In this document: one piece after another, positions 1-6,839 of the stretch
Layout: each line of letters opens with the position of its first letter
Position numbering within the stretch: position 1 is the first letter of the stretch
NCBI GenBank assembly: GCA_905210525.1
Contig: CAJLXE010000024.1
Span: 1 to 13,334 of the forward strand
Reading direction: 5' to 3'
Origin: an uncultured Clostridia bacterium
GTDB taxonomy: Bacteria; Bacillota; Clostridia; HGM11327
Length of the DNA: 13,334 bases
Notes under the pieces: model-generated
The model's database searches: none
Seen by the model: only the letters and a program-made list of their open reading frames with translations
What the model was told of the DNA's origin: nothing
Position numbers and translations under genes: made by a program

Positions 1-786
<786 letters not shown>

Positions 787-900
787 TCTTTATGAGTATT
801 TGATTTCTCAAATTCTTTTTTGTTTGTTTCTGCCTCTTTCCTTACTTGCTGTGCTGTTATTTTTTCAAGGTTCTTTTTGCTCTCCGTAGAAAGCTTGTTT

Positions 901-929
901 ATTATACATCATTTCTCAATTTTTGTCAA
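901..929 (-). promoter_or_regulatory. rrn promoter P1 (proximal)
   Basis: On the minus strand, TTGACA (924-929) and TATAAT (901-906) are separated by exactly 17 bp, a perfect sigma-A consensus. An A-rich tract lies upstream of the -35 box, as in UP elements. Transcription would start near 893 and give a pre-16S leader of about 107 nt. This is the promoter nearest the 16S gene. Confidence 0.9.
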
Positions 930-992
930 GCACTTTTTTCAAAGTTTTTCAAAATTTGCTTTTGATGTATTCCGTTCGACACGAACTTTTTT

Positions 993-1021
993 ATTATACA
1001 TCGTTTCTCGGTTTTTGTCAA
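993..1021 (-). promoter_or_regulatory. rrn promoter P2
   Basis: TTGACA (1016-1021) and TATAAT (993-998) on the minus strand, spacer 17 bp, preceded by GAAAAAAGTAC as in P1. It lies 92 bp upstream of P1. The start region carries the palindrome GTTCG-ACA-CGAAC (974-986), which could form a small hairpin at the RNA 5' end. Confidence 0.88.
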
Positions 1022-1083
1022 GTACTTTTTTCAAAGTCAAAAAAACTTTTTGCGATGTCGTAAGCTCAAACGCGAACTTATTT

Positions 1084-1112
1084 ATTATACATCACTTTTT
1101 CGTTTTTGTCAA
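1084..1112 (-). promoter_or_regulatory. rrn promoter P3
   Basis: TTGACA (1107-1112) and TATAAT (1084-1089) on the minus strand with a 17-bp spacer, 91 bp upstream of P2. The sequence after the -10 box (AAATAAGTTCG) matches that of P2, so the unit that is repeated includes the initiation region. Confidence 0.88.
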
Positions 1113-1179
1113 TACCCTTTTCAGGTTTTTGATACTTTTTGAAAAGTTGTGATGTAACTCGTTTGTTTCGAGCTTGTTT

Positions 1180-1208
1180 ATTATACAACATTTGTTATTT
1201 TTTGTCAA
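1180..1208 (-). promoter_or_regulatory. rrn promoter P4
   Basis: TTGACA (1203-1208) and TATAAT (1180-1185) on the minus strand, spacer 17 bp, 96 bp upstream of P3. The downstream AAACAAGCT is shared with P1, and the upstream CAAAAAAGTAC is shared with P2. Confidence 0.88.
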
Positions 1209-1271
1209 GTACTTTTTTGTATCTCGCAAAATTACTGTGAACTGTATCCCCTGCTCCAAACGTGCCTGCGT

Positions 1272-1300
1272 ATTATACACCCTTTATCCTTTTTTGTCAA
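1272..1300 (-). promoter_or_regulatory. rrn promoter P5 (distal)
   Basis: TTGACA (1295-1300) and TATAAT (1272-1277) on the minus strand, spacer 17 bp, 92 bp upstream of P4. Outside the two boxes it is the most diverged copy: the A-tract before the -35 box is replaced by CATTTTCCGC, and the initiation region is GC-richer. No further consensus copy is seen upstream (1301-1436). Confidence 0.85.
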
Positions 1301-1436
1301 GCGGAAAATGGTAAAATTTGTTGAATTTTGTCGAGCTGCCCAATGATGGGCGACAACATCATAAATTATCAATGACGATCTTTTATTATGCAACTGTTCG
1401 TTCGGAAATAAATATGACTTATTTTTCCGAAAACTA

Positions 1437-1468
1437 TTGACAAACAGACCGACTTGCGGTAATATAAT
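1437..1468 (+). promoter_or_regulatory. possible promoter for the leader RNA and lyase cassette
   Basis: On the plus strand TTGACA (1437-1442) is followed by TATAAT (1463-1468) with a 20-bp spacer, or by TAATAT (1460-1465) with a 17-bp spacer. One choice has a perfect -10 but a long spacer. The other has a good spacer but only four of six -10 bases. No comparable promoter is seen between the terminator at 1590-1622 and the first gene. Positions 1301-1436 hold no gene or other signal that I recognise. Confidence 0.5.
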
Positions 1469-1473
1469 GCTGA

Positions 1474-1622
1474 TGAATATGACGGCAAGGTATGTATAAA
1501 CCTGTATCTCCGGAGCAGGTTTATCCGTAATCAAAATTCTGCGTTTTCGGAGAGGCAACTCTGCTGTCCGAAGCAATAAAACGTATATCCGTCTCAAATC
1601 TTTTAATTTGAGACGTTTTTTT
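1474..1622 (+). ncRNA. structured leader or small RNA of unknown class
   Basis: About 150 nt between a possible promoter and a terminator, without a convincing reading frame. Hairpin 1 is ATAAACCTG (1496-1504) with CAGGTTTAT (1516-1524), extended by ACGG (1482-1485) with CCGT (1525-1528) across an internal loop. Hairpin 2 is TTCGG (1546-1550) with CCGAA (1568-1572), then AGAG (1551-1554) with CTCT (1559-1562) closed by a GCAA tetraloop, with a GCTGT bulge (1563-1567). TGC/GCA can extend its base. The terminator follows. It does not match T-box, SAM, purine, cobalamin, c-di-GMP or glycine riboswitch cores as I know them. It may be a cis-acting attenuator of the downstream cassette or a separate small RNA; the sequence cannot decide. 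The 5' end is estimated. Confidence 0.5.
1590..1622 (+). terminator. intrinsic terminator upstream of the lyase cassette
   Basis: A 10-bp perfect stem, CGTCTCAAAT (1590-1599) with ATTTGAGACG (1606-1615), loop CTTTTA, followed directly by seven T residues (1616-1622) on the plus strand. The opposite strand has no T run after the stem, so it works in the plus direction. It lies 52 bp before the start codon of the first heparinase-like gene, which is the arrangement expected of an attenuator. Confidence 0.85.
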
Positions 1623-1674
1623 ATGTAGAATCTTATGCTTGTGCCGACAATCCAACGGAGGAAAAAACATTATT

Positions 1675-3555
1675 ATGACAACAGAATTTGCTGACAGAAA
1701 AAAGCTTGCAAAAGAACTTCTTTCAAGAAAAGATTACAGACCGTTTCCGAAATACGATGACAGAGACGCATGGGCAAATGTAAATCCGGAACTGAGAGCA
1801 AGATATTTAAATGATGATATAAAAAAGAAAATACTTGAATACGAATCCTCCGCGCTCGTGGCAACGGGTTACATGGATCTGTACAGAACCGGCAGACGCG
1901 GCGGACGCTGGTATGATGAGGTTGCCTCAAGACGCCACATTCTGTGGGACGCCGTTCTTGCCGAATGTTTTGAACACAAGGGCGAATACATAGATAAAAT
2001 AATAGATCTCGTATGGGCAATATGCGAAGAATCGTCGTGGATAATACCGCCGCACAACAACCATATGCACAATCATATGCTTTCGGGCATAAACAAAAAC
2101 GCGCTTCCGGATATCCTCGACTACAATTTTATTGATCTGTACTCAGCAATAACGGCTGCTCTGCTCGGATGGGTATATTATTTTCTCAAAGACCGTATCG
2201 ATGAAGAAACGCCTCTCGTTTCAAGACGTATAGAAATAGAAGTCATAAAGAAAATCGTCATCCCTTTTATGACGCATGACGATCTGACATGGTTCGGATT
2301 TTACGGTCACAAAATAAACAACTGGAATCCGTGGATAATGTCAAACATAATTCCGGTATGCCTGATTGTAATAAAGGATGAGGATCTGCGTCTTGATTTC
2401 ATGGTGCGCGCACTGGAAAAGTTTGATATATATCTCAATGCAAGCGCTCCCGACGGAGGAAGCGATGAAGGCCCCGGATACTGGAATGTAGGCGGCGGCA
2501 CCTGTCTCGACGCACTTGAGGTTATAAAAGACGCAACCGACGGTGCGGTTGATCTTTTGAAAACTGATTTTGCACGTAATGTTTCCGAATATATTGCCCA
2601 TGCAAATTTCACTGATGACTTATATGCAAACTTCGGCGACAACAGTATGCATTATTCATTCGGATATTATGCATACAGATTTGCAAAGCTCTGCCATTCG
2701 GATTACCTCATGTCATATGCGCTTTCAAAACCGAGCGTTAAAACCTGTCCGCATCTTAATTCGGATATATCGTACAGACATCTTAAGTGTCTTTTTGAAT
2801 ATGAAAATATAACCGATGACCGTATGGTAAAATTCAACCACAAAGACGTATGGCTTCCCGATACGGAACACCTGTATGTAAGCTCTTCCGACGGCAGAAC
2901 GGCTCTTGCCGCAAAAGCAGGCTACAACAACGAAAGTCACAATCATAACGACGCCGGCACGCTGATATACTGCGTTGACGGCGAAGCGGCTCTTTGCGAT
3001 CCCGGCAGTCCGGAATATTCGGATAAAACATTCTCGCCTCAAAGATATGAAATATGGGTTTGCACATCGGCAGCGCATTGCTGTGCCGCAATAAACGGAT
3101 TTGATCAGCATAACGGAGATCAGTTCAGATCAAAGGTTATTGAGCAGTCCATGGACAGCAACACCGTGTCGCTTAAAATCAACATGAAAAATCTATACGA
3201 GGAACAAGCCGGCATAGTCTCATATATACGAGAAATGATTTTCGATAAAGCAACCGGAGAACTCACCGTTACGGATGACATACGCCTCGAAAAGGAAACC
3301 GACAATCTCGATGTACATTATATAACCGCACGCAACGTTACAATTGACGGGCAACGTGCGGACATCGCACTCAATAACGGTAAAAACGTTTTTATCGGGT
3401 GCAGTGAAAATTGTGCGATTTCATCGGATGAGCATTACTTTGAGGAAAAGCACCTGCGTGACGCATGGGGAACCGATTACTGCAAACGGATACTCGTCAA
3501 ACCGCTCAAAGCCTCCGACAGGCATATAATAAGCGTAAAAATAACGCATAATTAA
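1675..3555 (+). CDS. heparinase II/III family protein, copy 1 (cytosolic)
   Basis: 626 residues from the ATG at 1675. GGAGG at 1657-1661 lies 13 nt upstream; an upstream in-frame TTG (1639) overlaps that site and is less likely. The fold should be the family's alpha/alpha toroid (about residues 1-380) followed by a beta-sandwich with the Hepar_II_III_C motif. Candidate active-site residues, by analogy with heparinase II/alginate lyase relatives that use Asn/His, Tyr and His, are in N215-N216-W217-N218, Y269 in DEGPGYW, and H422/H424 in SHNHND. Family members cleave uronic-acid polysaccharides by beta-elimination, or act on their oligomers. There is no signal peptide, unlike many secreted lyases, so it is probably intracellular. 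It is a close paralogue of the gene at 4524. The substrate cannot be read from the sequence. Confidence 0.88.
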   Translation: MTTEFADRKKLAKELLSRKDYRPFPKYDDRDAWANVNPELRARYLNDDIKKKILEYESSALVATGYMDLYRTGRRGGRWYDEVASRRHILWDAVLAECFEHKGEYIDKIIDLVWAICEESSWIIPPHNNHMHNHMLSGINKNALPDILDYNFIDLYSAITAALLGWVYYFLKDRIDEETPLVSRRIEIEVIKKIVIPFMTHDDLTWFGFYGHKINNWNPWIMSNIIPVCLIVIKDEDLRLDFMVRALEKFDIYLNASAPDGGSDEGPGYWNVGGGTCLDALEVIKDATDGAVDLLKTDFARNVSEYIAHANFTDDLYANFGDNSMHYSFGYYAYRFAKLCHSDYLMSYALSKPSVKTCPHLNSDISYRHLKCLFEYENITDDRMVKFNHKDVWLPDTEHLYVSSSDGRTALAAKAGYNNESHNHNDAGTLIYCVDGEAALCDPGSPEYSDKTFSPQRYEIWVCTSAAHCCAAINGFDQHNGDQFRSKVIEQSMDSNTVSLKINMKNLYEEQAGIVSYIREMIFDKATGELTVTDDIRLEKETDNLDVHYITARNVTIDGQRADIALNNGKNVFIGCSENCAISSDEHYFEEKHLRDAWGTDYCKRILVKPLKASDRHIISVKITHN

Positions 3556-3571
3556 TACAACAAAAAGGGAT

Positions 3572-4483
3572 ATGAAAAATTACCGGAAAGGACATTCAAA
3601 TATTGAATTTATGAAAAAACTCGACAAAAATACAGATTGCGCAGTTGTTTACGTGCTCGGACAATCCAATGCACACGCACACTGTCAGGCTATGAAAGAA
3701 GAAGACATTATATCGGATCCTCTTAAAAACGTCCACACGCTTTGCACCGAACACAATCAGTCATTCGATGTAAAGGATCTTGTATGGAGCAATTTCACCT
3801 CGTACGGATACAATTTGGGCGAAACGCAGGATTGCACATACTCATCTGCGTCATATCTTGCAAAAAACTGGCAAAAAAGAATTGATGACGGCGAAAAGCT
3901 TCCCGATTTATACATTGTACAAATGTCGATAGGCGGACAAATGATTATAGGCGGTATGTGGGATCCGAATTATCCGAAGCCTCGCGTACTTACGTCCGGT
4001 ACATACGTAGTATGCGAAATAGCACTCTATAATCTTGCAATGCACATACTGCCTCTTGTTCATGAGGATCTTTCGAAACGCTTCAAACATCCTCAATCAA
4101 TAGGTATTCACTGGATAGGCAGCGAGGGCGATACTTCCCCCGGTGCATACGACAGACCCGATTTCCACGATATATATTACAATTTCTTTAAGAATATTGT
4201 GGACGCAACAGGATTTGAATCTCCACTGTATCTGTACAAAATAGTCCGTGAAAAGAAGTTCACGAGCAAAGGCGAATCCATAGAGGGTATAAAGGCGGTA
4301 AACAATGAATTCAAAGTGCTTACGGAGCTTATCGATAATTGCGAAATTGTGGACCCGAAGCAAGCGGATTTCTATGATCCGTCAATGCTTACGGATAACA
4401 TATTCAGCGACGATCTTTCGCACTATGACAAACGCACTCAGGAATGGTTTGCAAAAAACTTTATGAAGCAAATATTACAATAA
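3572..4483 (+). CDS. SGNH-hydrolase-type carbohydrate esterase (SASA/CE6-like)
   Basis: 303 residues; the protein opens its first beta strand with VVYVLGQSN, where S32 in GQSN is the likely nucleophile. W181-I-G-S-E-G-D187 matches the WxQGExD block of the sialate-O-acetylesterase/CE6 acetylxylan-esterase family. D281-L-S-H284 near the C-terminus supplies the usual Asp and His. Such enzymes remove O-acetyl groups from sugars. There is no signal peptide, so it should act in the cytosol. It sits 16 nt after the first lyase-like gene and 40 nt before the second, so all three are probably one operon. The start is uncertain: AAAGGG (3564-3569) is only 2 nt from the ATG at 3572. An in-frame ATG at 3611 would drop 13 residues without touching the GQSN block. 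The role in deacetylating lyase substrates or products is an inference. Confidence 0.8.
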   Translation: MKNYRKGHSNIEFMKKLDKNTDCAVVYVLGQSNAHAHCQAMKEEDIISDPLKNVHTLCTEHNQSFDVKDLVWSNFTSYGYNLGETQDCTYSSASYLAKNWQKRIDDGEKLPDLYIVQMSIGGQMIIGGMWDPNYPKPRVLTSGTYVVCEIALYNLAMHILPLVHEDLSKRFKHPQSIGIHWIGSEGDTSPGAYDRPDFHDIYYNFFKNIVDATGFESPLYLYKIVREKKFTSKGESIEGIKAVNNEFKVLTELIDNCEIVDPKQADFYDPSMLTDNIFSDDLSHYDKRTQEWFAKNFMKQILQ

Positions 4484-4523
4484 TCAGACCGACACATATA
4501 TTTATTCAAGAAAGGGTATACGA

Positions 4524-6428
4524 ATGTTAGAAAAATATTACGACGTGAAAGAAATGGCAAAAGTACTTCTTCCGAGGAAAGATTACAAGCCTTTCCCCAA
4601 GTACGAAGACAGAGAGGCGTGGGCTAATGTCTATGCACCTATGAGAAAAGATTTTTTGGATGAAAACTTCAAAAAAACAAGACTGGAATTTGATACGAGC
4701 GCACTTACTGCATCGGCTTACATGGAATGGTACAGAACAAACGGCGAAACCGATGGCAAATGGAGCAGAATAACACAGTGCCGCCGTGACTATTTATGGG
4801 ATTGCACGCTTGCGGAATGCTTTGAAGGCAAAGGCGATTACATAGATAAAATAATCGATCTGCTTTGGGCAATATGTGAGGAAACCTCATGGACAATACC
4901 GGGGCACAACAATCATATGCATAACTATATGTGGTCCGGCGTTATGAAAAACGCGCTTCCGGATGTTACCGAATCAAACTTTTTCTGTATTTATGCGGCA
5001 ATATGCGCAGGCACACTCGGCTGGACGTATTACTTTCTTAAGGACAGACTCGACCAGGAGTCTCCCCTGCTTGCAAAGCGCATAGAATATGAACTTGAAA
5101 GAAGAATAATCACGCCTTTTATGACTCATGACGATATCACATGGTTCGGGGCGTACGGTCATAAAATAAACAACTGGAATCCGTGGATAATGTCCAGCAT
5201 AATTCCGGCAGGTCTTAGCGTTATAAAAGACGAAGATTACAGAGTTGAATTCATGGCAAGAGCAATGGAAAAATTCGATATATACGTAAACCATTGTGCC
5301 GCTGACGGCGGAAGCGACGAAGGTCCGGGATACTGGAATGTAGGCGGTGCTCAGTGTCTTGACGTATTTGAGATTATAGAAGACGCAACCGGCGGAAAAA
5401 TACAGCTTTTGAATACGGAATTTGCACGTAATCTCGGAGAATATATCGCTCATGCAAACATGACGGGAGATCTCTATGCCAACTTTGCCGACAGCGGTAT
5501 GTCGCAGGGACCCGGATACTTCGTTTACAGATATGCCAAAAAGCTCAAATCAGATTATATGCTGCAATTCGCATTGTCGCGCAGCAATATAAGGAACCGT
5601 CCCTCAATAAATATCGTTTCAATGTACAGAAATCTCAAGTGTTTGTTTGAATTTGAAGATATACCCGAAAAAACACCTGTAAAATTTGTTCATAAAGACG
5701 TATGGCTTCCCGATTCCCAGCATTTGTATGTAAAAACAAACGACGAAAGCGTATCTCTTGCCGTAAAAGGCGGTACCAACGACGAAAGTCATAACCACAA
5801 CGATCTCGGTTCATTTATATATTGTTTTAACGGCGAAGCTCCTATATGCGATCTCGGCGGACTGAAATACACGGCTCATGCATTTTCACCGTACAGATAT
5901 AACTTCTGGATAGTACAGTCAACGTCTCATAACTGCGCAAGAATAGGCAAGTTCCAGGAGCATGACGGCGAAGCTTATAAATCCAAAGAAGTTGAACATA
6001 TGCTTGACGACAAAAAAGTTCATCTCAAGCTTGAATTGAAAAAAGCTTACGAAGATGAAGCCGGTATAAGAACGTATGTAAGAACATTTGATTTTGACAA
6101 AACAACAGGTGAACTTGACATTGAAGACAATATTCTGCTTGAAGAAGCACTGGACGCCGATATGCACTTCCTGACAATGAACGACGTTGAAGTTCACGAA
6201 AACAGCGTTGACATACTGTTGAAAAACGGTAAAAAAGTAAATATCGAATGTGACGGAGCCGAAATATCTCTTGAAAGACATTATAATATTAATTGCGAAG
6301 AAGAACATTATATGACCGATAAAACGGAAGAACCGGATGGCACAAAGTGCGGCTGCACAAGAATAGTGTTTACTTTCAAAACTCCCGAACTGCACCGCAT
6401 AATGAAAGCTAAAATAACACACAACTGA
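4524..6428 (+). CDS. heparinase II/III family protein, copy 2 (cytosolic)
   Basis: 634 residues. The ATG at 4524 has AAGAAAGGG (4509-4516) seven bases upstream. It aligns end to end with the product of the gene at 1675, strongly from about residue 10 to 470 and more loosely in the C-terminal beta domain. The same candidate catalytic positions are kept: N216-N217-W218-N219, Y270 in DEGPGYW, and H423/H425 in SHNHND. No signal peptide or membrane segment is visible. The two copies flank the esterase, which suggests duplication followed by specialisation, for example for different uronides or linkages; that is inference. The gene is followed by a hairpin-rich gene-free region with no classical terminator directly after the stop. 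Confidence 0.88.
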   Translation: MLEKYYDVKEMAKVLLPRKDYKPFPKYEDREAWANVYAPMRKDFLDENFKKTRLEFDTSALTASAYMEWYRTNGETDGKWSRITQCRRDYLWDCTLAECFEGKGDYIDKIIDLLWAICEETSWTIPGHNNHMHNYMWSGVMKNALPDVTESNFFCIYAAICAGTLGWTYYFLKDRLDQESPLLAKRIEYELERRIITPFMTHDDITWFGAYGHKINNWNPWIMSSIIPAGLSVIKDEDYRVEFMARAMEKFDIYVNHCAADGGSDEGPGYWNVGGAQCLDVFEIIEDATGGKIQLLNTEFARNLGEYIAHANMTGDLYANFADSGMSQGPGYFVYRYAKKLKSDYMLQFALSRSNIRNRPSINIVSMYRNLKCLFEFEDIPEKTPVKFVHKDVWLPDSQHLYVKTNDESVSLAVKGGTNDESHNHNDLGSFIYCFNGEAPICDLGGLKYTAHAFSPYRYNFWIVQSTSHNCARIGKFQEHDGEAYKSKEVEHMLDDKKVHLKLELKKAYEDEAGIRTYVRTFDFDKTTGELDIEDNILLEEALDADMHFLTMNDVEVHENSVDILLKNGKKVNIECDGAEISLERHYNINCEEEHYMTDKTEEPDGTKCGCTRIVFTFKTPELHRIMKAKITHN

Positions 6429-6466
6429 TATGATGATTTTTTGCAAGGCGGGCTTTTGCAAAGTTT

Positions 6467-6558
6467 CCATTACAAAAACATTCCTTGTAAATATTTAAAA
6501 ACAGAACCGTAAAATTAATACCCGCCTGCCTCGACAACCATCGTCAAGGTAGGCGAGT
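6467..6558 (+). repeat. intergenic structured repeat, copy 1
   Basis: The element begins CCATTACAAAA. It has a small hairpin, TTACAA (6470-6475) with TTGTAA (6485-6490), then an AT-rich stretch ending ACAGAACCGTAAA, then a larger hairpin. In that hairpin 6520-6530 pairs with 6548-6558 (10 of 11 positions including one G-T) around the loop segment GACAACCATCG (6533-6543). A second copy lies almost exactly 200 bp downstream. No open reading frame. The family is unknown to me; the strand assignment is tentative. Confidence 0.7.
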
Positions 6559-6667
6559 AATTACTTAAGTGCAACATAAACCGCAAACATTGCAGTTTAT
6601 CGCTCATGATATGCCACAGACATACCGTTTTCGGGTTTGTGGCACATAATGGGAACTTTTGCACCCC
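6559..6667. other. gene-free spacer with three further hairpins
   Basis: Between the two repeat copies there is no credible gene. It can form ATAAAC-c-GCA (6576-6585) with TGC-a-GTTTAT (6591-6600), TGCCACA (6612-6618) with TGTGGCA (6638-6644), and AATGGG (6648-6653) with CCCATT (6667-6672). The last overlaps the start of repeat copy 2. None is followed by a T run, so they are not ordinary terminators. Confidence 0.5.
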
Positions 6668-6758
6668 CCATTACAAAAGCTACCCTTGTAAATATTTAAA
6701 ACAGAACCGTAAACTTAATGCCATTCCGACGCGACGACCATCGGCGCGGCTGATTGGC
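6668..6758 (+). repeat. intergenic structured repeat, copy 2
   Basis: Diverged direct repeat of 6467-6558. Shared blocks are CCATTACAAAA, CCTTGTAAATATTTAAA, ACAGAACCGTAAA, TTAAT and the loop GAC(A/G)ACCATCG (6733-6743). The flanking 11-nt arms (6720-6730 and 6748-6758) differ in sequence from copy 1 but still pair in the same register at 8 of 11 positions. At three positions both bases changed together. The small hairpin TTACAA (6671-6676) with TTGTAA (6686-6691) is also kept. Confidence 0.7.
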
Positions 6759-6789
6759 AACCGCGCAGCGATTTAAAGTTTTCGGGGTC

Positions 6790-6817
6790 AAGGGGGACTT
6801 TTACAAAAGTCCCCCTT
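6790..6817. other. strong perfect hairpin at convergent gene junction
   Basis: AAGGGGGACTTT (6790-6801) pairs perfectly with AAAGTCCCCCTT (6806-6817) around TACA. It lies 23 bp beyond the stop of the minus-strand deacetylase gene and downstream of the plus-strand lyase cassette. On the plus strand it is followed by GAAAAAAATAT; on the minus strand it is followed by GACCCCGAAAAC. Neither side has the T run of an intrinsic terminator. It may stabilise or trim 3' ends, or be the end of a small mobile element; undecided. Confidence 0.6.
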
Positions 6818-6839
6818 GAAAAAAATATATACACTAAAC

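Noticed and set aside
974..986. Perfect Spo0A-like heptamer TTCGACA within the palindrome GTTCGACACGAAC
   Set aside because: It lies in the start region of rRNA promoter P2, where the palindrome is better explained as initial-transcript structure. A single match is expected by chance in a window of this size.
820..1597. ORFs of 62-121 residues on both strands between the rRNA gene and the lyase cassette
   Set aside because: They cross the tandem rRNA promoters or the leader RNA. Composition follows the AT-rich repeats, no good ribosome site is present, and no family is recognised.
1474..1622. Leader considered as a T-box, purine, SAM, cobalamin, glycine or c-di-GMP riboswitch, or as 6S RNA
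   Set aside because: None of the conserved core sequences I know for these classes is present, and the two ends do not pair as in 6S RNA.
2725..3111. 128-residue minus-strand ORF and similar shadows inside the lyase genes, including 183 residues at 5919-6470
   Set aside because: Antisense shadows of well-supported coding sequence with no recognisable domains or ribosome sites.
6440..6466. Hairpin TTTGCAA...TTGCAAA considered as the terminator of the lyase cassette
   Set aside because: Seven weak base pairs followed by GTTTCC rather than a T run; insufficient for a terminator call.
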